From positions 95,358 through 134,552 of the forward strand of contig WELB01000164.1 of NCBI GenBank assembly GCA_009602725.1: a stretch of 39,195 nt of DNA, written 5' to 3'. The translations under genes were made by a program, and so were the position numbers. The notes beneath the pieces were generated by a model that worked only from the letters and a program-made list of their open reading frames with translations, was not told where the DNA came from and searched no databases. The stretch comes from Spirogloea muscicola (taxonomy: Eukaryota; Streptophyta; Zygnematophyceae; Spirogloeales; Spirogloeaceae). Shown here piece by piece: positions 1-8,790 of the stretch (position 1 is its first letter; every line of letters begins with the position of its first letter).

Positions 1-268
1 CCGACAGACTAGCTGCCGGGAAGCTATCACCCTGACGAAAGCCAGAGCCCGCAGCGAGAGCACGGCCAGCTCGCAGATGCAGAGCGTGGGCCATGGACCG
101 CTGCAGGGATACAGAGAGGCGCATCCGATATACCTGAGCCCACGAGCCCGCGGCGTTGAAGTCGGCTGGCTCGCCGCGTCTGCGGGACACAGATCGTCGC
201 GCAAGCCTAGCCAATAGGTCAAGCCACTGGGACCCAAGAGCCCCGTGCACGTCCACCGCCAAGGGGAC
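1..268 (-). mobile_element. Retroelement fragment: reverse-transcriptase-like C-terminus (inverted copy of 4181-4450)
   Basis: Read on the minus strand this is nearly identical to plus-strand 4181-4450, so the two form inverted arms about 3.9 kb apart. The 4181-4450 arm encodes a segment with FVPLAVDVHGALG, WLDLLARLARRAVSRRHG and LHLRAGRALA, which resembles the region after the catalytic core in many LINE-type reverse transcriptases of plants and algae. The catalytic core itself (YxDD box) is absent from the window. A handful of substitutions separate the two arms, so one copy is recent. The homology stops at about 268, where an unrelated retroelement tail begins. Confidence 0.6.
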
Positions 269-276
269 CGCAGAGG

Positions 277-640
277 AAGAAAGTGCTCGCCCATTGAGAA
301 TAGGGGCTGGAACAACCAGCCCGAAAAAGAATGAACAGAGTACGAGAAGGGGGCCAGGGGAAGCGCTAAGTAACAGAAACAAAGCTGCTACGGCCGGCAG
401 AGCCCTCGCTGCTGCGTCTGGCTCTGGCCAGGTAACCCACTTCCAGGAGCCTAGCGTCTCCGACCTGAGGCTGCTTAGAAGGGGTTACTGAGTGATCCGT
501 AGCTGCTTTGTTTCTTTGTGTGCTTGTTTTTCTTGAGCTTCCCCTGGCCCCCTTCTCGTCCTTTGTTGATTCTTTTTTGGGCTGGCTTTTCCAGCCCCTA
601 TTCTCAATGGGCGAGCACTTTCTTCTGATTAGCCAGCCTG
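277..640. mobile_element. Foldback pair of retroelement 3' tails
   Basis: 277-397 is a minus-strand copy of the family's 3' tail. 400-640 is a plus-strand copy that contains the end of the coding region (frame ending at 491 with SVSDLRLLRRGY and a TGA) and then the same tail. The two tails are complementary over roughly 120 bases with about 100 bases between them, so the DNA or RNA could fold into a long hairpin. Each tail has its own small stem: GGGCTGG, a short T-rich loop, then CCAGCCC (for example around 579-598). The copies are 5'-truncated, as expected from incomplete target-primed reverse transcription. Confidence 0.6.
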
Positions 641-784
641 AGAGGTGTGGTATTGACAAGGTTTGAAGGGGCTGAAAAGCGGCTTCTCACTGAGAAGAAG
701 TCCAGAAGGGCTTGTCGGAATTGCCGTCCTGTATTTGGGCATCAGTTAGTGATCTCTACGTGCTGACTGAGCAGGTGAGCTTAG

Positions 785-1145
785 CATTCATTCTTTTGTG
801 GGCTGGCTTTTTCCAGCCCTATCCTCAATTGGCGAGCCCTTCTTCTTTCTAACAGCAGCCCCTGCAGCTGCTCCCGGAGCCCGACCAGAGAGGACGCGCT
901 CGACTGCGGTCGGCCTCCTCACCTGGGGCAGCGGCGTGGCTGTGGAGAAAGTGCTCGCCCATTGAGAATAGGGGCTGGAAAAGCCAGCCCAAAACAGAAT
1001 GAAGAGTGATGGCCCTCCCTCTCGACGACGCGCTCACCATTCCGGACGAGACCTACCAGATAGCTGTCTACCGGCTTTGTTCATTCTTTTTTGGGCTGGC
1101 TTTTTCCAGCCCCTCTCCTCACTGACGAGCCCTTTCTTCTCACCG
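785..1145. mobile_element. Three further 3'-tail copies of the same family
   Basis: Partial tails lie at about 788-850 (plus), 940-1000 (minus) and 1080-1145 (plus). Each carries the GGGCTGG/CCAGCCC stem flanked by the A/T-rich tract and the CTCAATGGGCGAGC-like end, or close variants of it. No coding capacity beyond the repeat is recognisable. The sequence between copies is unrelated and GC-rich. Confidence 0.55.
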
Positions 1146-1149
1146 GCTC

Positions 1150-1690
1150 CTAGGTCTGCCGCCGCCCTGCCTCCAGGGCGTGGTACAGTGCGAGTCCGGC
1201 GAGCGGGGGGCCGAGGCTGCAGAGCCGGCTGCGCACGTCCTCCGATGTGCACACAGTAGCGAGCGGACGGCGGCTCACGACCTTCTCCGTGACGCTATGC
1301 ATGACATCCTTGTGGAGGCAGGCTTCTCGGCGGCCGCCGAGATCTCCTCGATTATGCCGCTCCAGCAGAAGGGTGACGGCCTAAACACCAGGCGGGTTGA
1401 CCTACTGGCCACTCCACTGGCTGGTGGGCCGCGCCTAAACCTAGGTGTGGTGACCACCGACTCCTTCGACCGTGCCTAACCCACTCTCTCTGCCTCCAAG
1501 GCTGGCCATGCGGTGGTGGCCTGTGCCGCAAATTGTCAAATTGCGGACCACCCGAGGGAGGACCAGTTCTTCCCCCTCGCCATCGACGTTTTCGGGGCGT
1601 TCGGTGCTCGGTTGCCTGCCTCCTTCGATTGCATAAGCTGGCTTATCCCGCCCCACTCCTACCTGCAGCGGAGCTTTCTCTCGCCATAGA
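1150..1690 (+). pseudogene. Decayed reverse-transcriptase-like fragment, more upstream part of the protein
   Basis: The frame from 1180 reads HDLLRDAMHDILVEAGFSAAAE then RRVDLLATPLAGGPRLNLGVV, a pattern (His-Leu-Leu-Arg-Asp helix, then R-x-D-L and a G-x-x-x-L-D/N strand) seen C-terminal to the polymerase core of many non-LTR retrotransposon proteins. An in-frame TAA at 1477-1479 interrupts it. The same frame then continues with DQFFPLAIDVFGAFGARL, aligning with FVPLAVDVHGALGSQW of the copy at 4181-4477, and stops soon after. It is a broken fragment, not a working gene. The downstream ORF to 2021 has no recognised similarity. Confidence 0.5.
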
Positions 1691-1699
1691 TCCTGCCCA

Positions 1700-2680
1700 G
1701 GTAGACCTGCAACACGGCCAGGCCCTTGCTCTCTGCTCGGGGCTGATACCACAGGCTGCTCTTGGAATCCAGCAGCCGCTACTGGTCAGTCAGAGCAGTG
1801 GACTACGACTTCGAGCCGGGACCGTGGCATGTGGCCGCAGTGCTGGATATGGAGATGGCGTGCAGGCCCTTGCCGCGTTTGCAGGCCAAAGGCCGCCTGC
1901 CTCACTAGCTGACGTCCAAATTCACGTCGAGAGCCATGCCACCGCTGTGTGCACCCAGAGGTGCGGTTGTCATTGTCGCTGTCGGTCCGGCCGGTTCGGC
2001 GGAAAGAGAATGAGGGTATGACGACGATTTCAGTCAGAAGGAGAAAAGCTCTGCGGTGGTGATGTCAGCAAAATGCCAGCCCAATAATTGACAGGTGCAA
2101 GCGTCCGGCCCCTTCGAACCTTGTCCATCTTTCTCTGGGCTGGCCTCTCACAGCCATTCACACACCCTTACCATAGACTCTTCCAATGGAGGGCGATGCT
2201 GTGATTGGCCAGCCCAGGAAAACTATGAACATATTACGATGGGCCAGACATGAGCTAAGCACACAGCGACTCAAGTGGCCATGGAGTGCTCAAGATTCCC
2301 TCGTGAGCAGCCGCAGGTCAGAGAAACTAGTCTCAAAGTGAGAGAGAAAGACTCCTCCAGTCGAGGGCAAATGGCTGTGTTCTGCCAGCCCAGAAACTAG
2401 TCTCCGAGTAGGGTCTCTACACTTTCCGGCTCCTCTGGACCTTGTTCATTCTTTTGTGGGCTGGCTTTTCACCGCCCTCATTCCTTTGAAAGAGCTGCTT
2501 CTTATTCTTTCACAGCCATCGCCCCCCATTCTGGTCGAAAGAAAGGAAGAAGGGTAGACGAAGAAAGTGGCTCTTCCAAAGAAAAGTCTCTCCTAGAGAA
2601 GGAAGGGGCTGGGAAAGGCCAGCCCAACAAGAAAGGACAAGGTCCAAAGACCCAAGAGGTGCCTAAAACCACACAGCTAG
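1700..2680. repeat. Repeat-derived stretch with scattered hairpin tails
   Basis: No gene is recognised here. Diverged hairpin tails of the retroelement occur at about 2120-2165 (plus; GGGCTGGCC ... CAGCC variant), 2448-2485 (plus) and 2600-2640 (minus). The remaining sequence looks like older, unalignable copies. The open frame through 1533-2021 has no family features. Confidence 0.4.
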
Positions 2681-2689
2681 ACACGAGGA

Positions 2690-2880
2690 TACTGCAGATG
2701 GAAGCTTAGTAAGCAGCAACAAGTCGGAGTAACTCGCAGCTGGGAAAGGGGCACACCGCCTAGACCCAGATGCAGCAGCCTTGCGCGGCCTGCTCGCAAG
2801 TGACCTGCGTGAGCCAGGGAGCGCTGGGAAGAGACTAACAGCTGCATGCGGAGCGAGGGCTGTGAAAAGCCAGACCAAAA
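2690..2880 (-). pseudogene. Frameshifted retroelement C-terminal fragment
   Basis: On the minus strand one frame reads QRSLAHAGHLRAGRA and another continues with PFPAASYSDLLLLTK. These are the two halves of the conserved C-terminal block (RSLAHxLHLRAGRALA ... FPAASYSDLRLLTRGY) put out of register by a frameshift. The normal terminal stop is lost. Confidence 0.5.
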
Positions 2881-2924
2881 GCCAGACAATGAACTTATTT
2901 ACTTCTAGGATCGAAGAAGAGAGA

Positions 2925-3330
2925 AAGCGTGGCCAGATTGACTGGTGGCAGTGAGCGGCCAGCCCAAAGGAATGGACAAAGTCCGAAGGAGCCGGATGGA
3001 GCAGAAAGCAAGGTACGAAGTGCTAAGACGGCAGCAAGGGGACTCTCAGTAACCTCTAGTCAGTAGATGCAAATCAGAATAGCTGGCAGGCGGATAGACA
3101 TCGCCCTGACGGAAGCGGGAGGCCGCAGCCAAAGTGCGGCCTGCGCGCAAGTGAACCGTGAAGGCAAGTGACCGGTGCCAAGAAATGGCCAAGCGCTTCC
3201 GGAAGCGTTGAGCGAGGGACCCGGCGACATTGAAGCCAGGCTGCTCGCTCTGCTGCCCGTGGCGGCGGGCCACTGCACACCGTGCAATGCGGTGGAGAAG
3301 GTCGAGCCAATTTGTCCCAAAAGAAAGTGC
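2925..3330 (-). pseudogene. Retroelement C-terminus plus 3' tail
   Basis: The minus-strand frame ending at 3046 reads NWLDLLHRIARCAVARRHG, FNVAGSLAQRFRKRLAI, HLRAGRTLAAASRFRQGD and finally SYSDLHLLTRGY followed by the stop. This matches the plus-strand copy at 4187-4477 residue by residue in many places. Below 3046 the usual 3' tail follows, with a GGGCTGGCC stem near 2955-2970. The 5' end is cut off, joined at about 3330 to a tail in the opposite orientation. Confidence 0.6.
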
Positions 3331-3339
3331 TCGCCCATT

Positions 3340-3580
3340 GCATTTCTTTCTTTGGCTTTGGACATTATCCATCCTTTTTGGGTTGGCTATGCCAGCCCCT
3401 CTTCTCTATGGGCGAGCTCTTCTTCATTGAGGATAGGGGCTGCCCAAAAATGACTGAACAAAGTACGAGAAGGGGGGCCAGGGGCAGCGCTAAGAAAAAC
3501 AAGCACAATAAGAAACAAAGCAGCTACGAGAACCCAGTAACCCTTGCTAAGCAGCCGCTGATCAGAGATGCTAAGCTCCG
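3340..3580. mobile_element. Second foldback pair of retroelement tails
   Basis: A plus-strand tail at about 3345-3425 (ending in a GGGCGAGC block) is followed immediately by a minus-strand tail at about 3425-3530 and then the minus-strand coding end (LSISDQRLLSKGY, about 3537-3575). In this last piece the terminal stop is missing and the frame runs on. The arrangement mirrors the pair at 277-640. Confidence 0.5.
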
Positions 3581-3659
3581 TGGACGTCGACGGCAAGTGG
3601 GACAAACTCGTCTCCCATAAATGTGATCCCCAGAAAGAGCAAGTGCTCGCAGAAAGAAC

Positions 3660-4062
3660 GCTCCATAGAGGGCTGTGGCTGTGAGAGAATTGCTCGCCCA
3701 TAGAAAAAGAGGGGCTAGCAATGCCAGCACAGAAAAGAATGGACAATATCCAAAGGCCACGAAAGGGGGGGTAAAGGCGCGCGGGGCGCATGAAATGAAA
3801 TGGAGGCCAATTCAAGCCGATACATTGTGCAGGCCCACAGAAAAGGTGCCGAAAGGAAAAAACTGGACACGAGATGATGCAGATGGAAGCTCAGTCAGTA
3901 CCGACGAGAGAGCAACAGCAAGTCAGAACAACTCGAAGCTGGGAAAGAGGCACTCCGCCGAATAGGGGCTGGAAAAGAAGAATAATGAGCTCGCCCATAG
4001 AAAAGCCAGCCCAAAAAGGAATCAACAAAGGGCGAGAAGGGGGCCAGAGGGAGCAGCCATAG
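3660..4062 (-). mobile_element. Nested minus-strand retroelement scraps
   Basis: Minus-strand hairpin tails lie at about 3700-3745 and 3960-4040. A minus-strand coding end with FPASSCSDLLLLSRRY and its stop is at about 3895-3950. The pieces are short and interrupt one another. No intact element can be drawn. Confidence 0.45.
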
Positions 4063-4079
4063 CGGCCGTGGGTCCCCTG

Positions 4080-4620
4080 GCCGCTTCTCCTGCTCTGCCT
4101 CGCGGGCCGGCCACGCTGCCTCGAAGGCCGCTCGCTGCAAGGCGGCCAAGCACTCCGATCACCCACCTGCCGACGAGTTCGTCCCCTTGGCGGTGGACGT
4201 GCACGGGGCTCTTGGGTCCCAGTGGCTTGACCTATTGGCTAGGCTTGCGCGGCGGGCTGTGTCCCGCAGACACGGCGAGCCAGCCGACTTCAACGCCGTG
4301 GGCTCGTGGGCTCAGGTATATCGGATGCGCCTCTCTGTATCCCTGCAGCGGTCCATGGCCCACGCTCTGCATCTGCGAGCTGGCCGTGCTCTCGCTGCGG
4401 GCTCTGGCTTTCGTCAGGGTGATAGCTTCCCGGCAGCTAGTCTGTCGGATCTGAGGCTCCTCACTCGTACTTATTGAGTGATCCATCCTCCCCCTGTTTT
4501 ACCATTGCATCCTCAGGCCCCTTTGTAGCTGCTCACCGCTCTTAGGCCCCTCTGAACCTTTGTGAATTCTTTTTGGGCTGGCTTTTCGCAGCCCTTGCCC
4601 CCATTGGGAGTGCCACTTCT
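4080..4620 (+). pseudogene. Best-preserved reverse-transcriptase-like C-terminus plus 3' tail
   Basis: The open frame runs in from about 4082 (SKAARCKAAKHSD, then DEFVPLAVDVHGALG from 4172) through WLDLLARLARRAVSRRHG, FNAVGSWAQVYRMRLSV, HLRAGRALAAGSGFRQGD and SLSDLRLLTRTY, with a TGA at 4475-4477. The layout (Cys/Lys/His-rich helix, F-x-P-L-A-V-x-x-x-G, Trp-Leu-Asp-Leu-Leu, terminal helix) resembles the C-terminal end of LINE-type reverse transcriptases. The catalytic domains are missing and it has no start of its own. The hairpin tail follows at 4570-4610. Its 4181-4450 part is duplicated in inverted orientation at 1-268. Confidence 0.6.
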
Positions 4621-4885
4621 TCTCCGAGTTACTCTGATCTGCTGTTGCTCACACGTGGATACTGAGCAGCCATCTGCATCTCCCTGGCTCTGGCCTGGGG
4701 ACCCACTTCAACGAGCGTAGCATCTCCGACCTGCGGCTGCTTAGCAGAGGTTACTGAGTGATTCGTAGCTGCTTTGTTTCTGTTTCTTAGCGCTTCCCCT
4801 GGCCCCCTTCTCGTACTCTGTTCATTCATTTTCGGGCTGGTTTTTCCAGCCCCTACTCTCAATGGGGCGAGCACTTTCTCCTCGG
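4620..4885 (+). mobile_element. Two stacked plus-strand 3' ends
   Basis: A short coding end (SYSDLLLLTRGY plus stop, about 4624-4666) is followed by a second coding end (SISDLRLLSRGY with its stop at about 4755). The full 3' tail then ends near 4880 with the hairpin at 4833-4853. The second copy is closely similar to the one at 400-640. Confidence 0.55.
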
Positions 4886-5942
4886 TGCGCGAGTGGACTG
4901 CGTGAGCCAGTGAGCGCTGGCACGAGACTCCAAGGCGGCGGCACCTCGGCCAGCCGTTGGTTTCGTGAAGGTCCCATCAGGATCGAGCGGTCGGCACCAC
5001 CCATCCCACGTGAATGCCAACAGGGGGGCCCGGAGCCACGTGTCCGGCAGAGAGAGCTCCGACTTGACGGGACCCCCGGCGGAGGGTCGTCTCCGATAAG
5101 GGATCGGGGAAAGAGGGCCGCGGGAGCGGTCGGCCGCAGCCCGGCGGCGCCTGACGGCCCCGCTATGTTGTTGGTAACTTTCCAAGCCCGGCCGTCAGCG
5201 GCGTTTGGTACATCTCCCTCGGTCCTGCCATCCGCGCCGCGCTTCCCGGCGCCATCTACGCCGCCGCCGCCGCCGCCGACGCCGCCGCCGCCGACGCCGT
5301 GAGCGCTGCGCAGCGGAGCCGCGGAGGAGCGAGAGCGCTCTCGTCGCGACGGCCGGGGCCGCTCCCGGCAGAGCCTGACCCTGCCCCGAGCGCAAGGCCG
5401 GCGCCTGACGCGGCCCTCCGCGGCGGCGGTCGTGGAGGCGCAGCGTCCGACGACGGCGCCTGGCAGCGCTCAGTGGCGCCGGCGCTCGCCATGCCGACGC
5501 CGCTAGCTGGCGCGTCGCCGCGGCGTCTACGCACGGAGAAGCGCTAGCCCTCGCGGACGTGCATTCATTAACAGATAGCGGTCAGACGGCCGTGTGCCGC
5601 ACTTCCCGCGGCCTTGATGGCAGCGGCAGGACGCGCTGCGTGCGCTCAGACGGCGCTGAGCCGCGTCAAGGCGCCACGTCGGAGGGCCGCCAGCGCCACC
5701 GGAGCAGTGCCTGTCGATGGCAGCGCTGCGCGAGCTCGAGGTCCCACACACATCGCAGTGCGAGCGCACTGCCATGGTCGCCGGCCTCTGGCAGGCGAGC
5801 AGGAGGGTCCCGGCTCTCGCGCCCTCAGACATGGGCCGTAGCGGCAGCCAATGATGGCCAGACGTCCGTAGGAAGGCCGTCCCTCGCAACTGGCCAACGA
5901 TCGCTGTCGCTCTTCGAATGGCCTGTGAAGGGCGATTCAGAC
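4886..5942. promoter_or_regulatory. GC-rich leader region upstream of the serine acetyltransferase gene
   Basis: This stretch is very GC-rich and holds a CCG/GCC trinucleotide tract at about 5259-5299. It probably contains the promoter and 5' untranslated region of the downstream gene. An ATG at 5617 opens a 74-codon frame, rich in Ala, Arg and Ser like a plastid transit peptide, but I could not splice it in phase to the known coding exons. No promoter motif can be named. Confidence 0.35.
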
Positions 5943-7633
5943 ATGCCGCAGCCTGGCGAGGCTCGTGGCTCGGCCAGCCATGCCGTCCCTTGCGAGCAGC
6001 GCTTCCGTTCGAGGCGGTCCAGAAGTAGGCAGCTCAGTGGCACGAGCAAGTGCTGCTTGCACCGAGAAGCGCAGGCGCCACGAAGCAGGCCTCCGGCGGC
6101 AACCATGAATGGCCATCTGGCGTATGCATCGGACGAGTACTTCTCGTCTGAGAGTGCTTCTCCAGCAGGCATGGACCTGGCGGTAGGTCCAAGCTCCCTT
6201 GCTTGGCTCGTCCTCGGAGTAGAGTGGGAGCTGCGGGCTGTCCTGCCAGGCTAGGAAGCGGAGATAACCAGGCCTCAGGATCCGTTACATTCCGTCTAGA
6301 CTCTCGTTCTACAGGCATCTGAGTCCTCACATGGATTTGGTTGTGGCAGGAACAAGATGTTGTGTGGGAGGCTGTCTTGGAGGAGGCACTCTGTCAGTCC
6401 GAGTCGGAGCCCTACTTGGCTAGCTTTCTGTATGCGACTATTCTTGCTCACCCAACTCTGGAGAGGGCGATAGCACTTCACCTCGCAAATAAGCTGGCCG
6501 ATGCGACCCTTCTCAGCACCCAGCTCTTCACCCTCTTCGCTGACATCTTCGAAGAAGTAGCCGTCATCCAGGTTGGTCTCGCAATGCGGCTGCAGCCTGC
6601 TTTGCCTCCACGATGTACTCCAGCTCAACTCTGACTGTTATTTGCTTTTCCATGAGTGCTCAGAACTTGGACGCATTTGAGCCCTGTCCATCTGTATTCA
6701 CTGTTGATGCTTGTTTTGATGAAAGTAAGCTGTTCTCGTGCAATATTTCTTGCTTCCAGGATGCGATCAGGGCGGATATGATTGCATTCAAGGAGAGGGA
6801 CCCTGCTTGTGAAGGTTATGTTCATGGCATGCTGTACTACAAAGGTTTTCTTGCCTGCCAAGTCCACCGAGCCTCCCATCACTTGTGGCAGCAAGGACGT
6901 TTGGGACTTGCGCTTGCTCTGCAGAACCGCGTCTCAGAGGCTTTCCAGGTTGATCTGCATCCAGGTCAGCTTTGTCTTAGTTTACCCTGCTGCAGCTTCA
7001 GCCAGGATGCAAGTCCATGCATGCATGCTGCAAGAGAAGCTGAGGTGCCTTCGCTTGCATAGATGAGTACAGCTTCTTGCTGACGAATCATGTTTTGGTA
7101 CTATTAGACGTTGTTCTGTACTCACATGCATGCTTCTACTATGTCACTTATCAGGTGCAGTGATGGGCAAAGGTCTCATGTTTGACCATGCGACGGGCGT
7201 TGTTGTTGGAGAGACTGCTGTGATTGGCGATAATGTGTCCATATTGCATCATGTCACTCTTGGTGGTACTGGCCATTCTGCTGGTGATCGACACCCCAAG
7301 ATTGGCAATGGTGTTCTGATAGGCAAGTTTCTGATCCTAAATCAGCCGGTGATGCTCCTCATGAATGACTACGTTAATGCAAGTTGGTTAAAATGTTGCT
7401 CGAATGTTTGTTACCATGCAGGTGCAGGGGCCACCCTGCTTGGCCCTATCAAAATTGGAGATGGAGCACAGGTCAGTGCATGCTCCTTGGTGCTGTCAGA
7501 TGTGCCTCCCCACACAATGGCCGTTGGCGTGCCAGCAAAGATCATCAGGAAGTCGGAGCCGCCCACAGAGGGCAAGGAACGGCCTGGCTGTACCATGGAC
7601 CACACCTCAGGCATCATTGACTACGTTATCTGA
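5943..7633 (+). CDS. Serine O-acetyltransferase, five exons
   Basis: Transfers acetyl from acetyl-CoA to L-serine, giving O-acetylserine for cysteine synthesis. Exons: 5943-6182, 6350-6571, 6760-6964, 7155-7322, 7422-7633, total 348 aa, in frame throughout. Exon 2 is the N-terminal helical domain ([25 protein letters not shown]). Exon 3 has [22 protein letters not shown] and VDLHP; exon 4 has [17 protein letters not shown] and VTLGGTG; exon 5 completes the left-handed beta-helix ([15 protein letters not shown]). The expected catalytic Asp (VDLHP, about 219) and His (FDHATG, about 234) are present. The tail ends in DYVI, like plant enzymes whose C-terminal Ile docks into O-acetylserine (thiol) lyase. 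Intron 4 (7323-7421) starts with GC rather than GT. The start is uncertain: ATG 5943 gives an Arg/Ser-rich leader that could target an organelle; ATG 6105 gives a 294-aa form. Confidence 0.94.
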
Positions 7634-8790
7634 AAATTATATCTGTAAACGTATTGGAGGATCCTATAAGAAGTTTACGACAGCAGCACCCTGTCCTACT
7701 CTGATGTCGCGGCAGCCACTTAAGCAGGACACTGGCTGTTGATCCTTCTGAAGTCTTGTACATAGCTAGAAGAACGTCTAGCAACATGCTTGGTTAGTGG
7801 AGATTAAGAGGGGCCTTGCTTGATGGGTAAACACAGTATGTGCTCTGCACGTTACAGTCATTCTGCCACTGCAGTCTGGCTGCAAGTCAGGCCAGATTGT
7901 GATAGCTGTTGTATCAATGTACATGTGCATTTGCCCCTTGGCAAGAGTGCTCTGGCAGGTTTTATTGATTCCACTGCGTCACGCGGGTAGCTTGCTGGTT
8001 GGTCGATGTTACACCGTCCATCCTGTATGCTCCAAGCACAGCAAGATTAAGATTTGTGTGAATGACACTCTGGATGAGTTATGCATCTCTCTCTGCCACT
8101 GCAAGAAGAGAAGTGACAAATCACAACAAGACGATATCGTCCTGCTACGCAAGAAAAACACTGCATGAATTGAGGTTCTGAGATTACTTAAGGCTCTGCC
8201 GGAACGACAATGACCATGTTGTTTAAGTGCATTTGAAAGAAGAAGAGGCATCCCTGAAGTAAACCCAATATGATTGATTTCCATCAGAGCCCTTTCACAA
8301 GTGACAGAACAGGTGGACATGAGGAGCTGCACACTGCGTGACATGCAATGTGGCAGAGATTAGACAGCCAGCTACAAGCATGAAAGCGAGCAAGGCATGA
8401 GCAGGCTCACGAGACAGAACTTAAGTTCCAAGGCTGGATAAGATGAGGTGCTGCTCCACTGAAACTTGCAAGTATCTAGGTTTCACCCAAGAAAGGTGAC
8501 CGACATCTTGGTGCTTGGTAAAGGACATTGCGTGCCCTTAGCACATGGGCCACTGCCGCCATATCCACAAATTGGGCTGCCCAGTGCACTCCCTATCCCG
8601 TTCCTGTTGCGAGTGAACGCAGTGGAGGTCAAGAAGGAAGGCACAGCGCCCACTTGGCAGGACACATGCTCGCAATGTCATGCCTGGATAAGTCCATGCT
8701 GCAGGAGCGTGACCGATGGAGGAGCAGCAGGAGGGGCCGGCCTTCAGGAAAGAGAAGCGTTCAATCCCAAGATATGGGGCAGTGGCTGAA
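7634..8790. other. Intergenic region, no gene recognised
   Basis: This is the 3' flank of the serine acetyltransferase gene. A TGTAA box (chlorophyte-type polyadenylation signal) lies at 7644-7648, unusually close to the stop codon, so it may be chance. Short frames at 7899-8168 (plus) and 8009-8344 (minus) show no family features or splice-consistent neighbours. Confidence 0.4.

Noticed and set aside
5617-5841. Transit-peptide-like frame upstream of the serine acetyltransferase exon 1
   Set aside because: No acceptor between it and the known exon restores the frame from its best donor (5741), so it was not added to the gene model.
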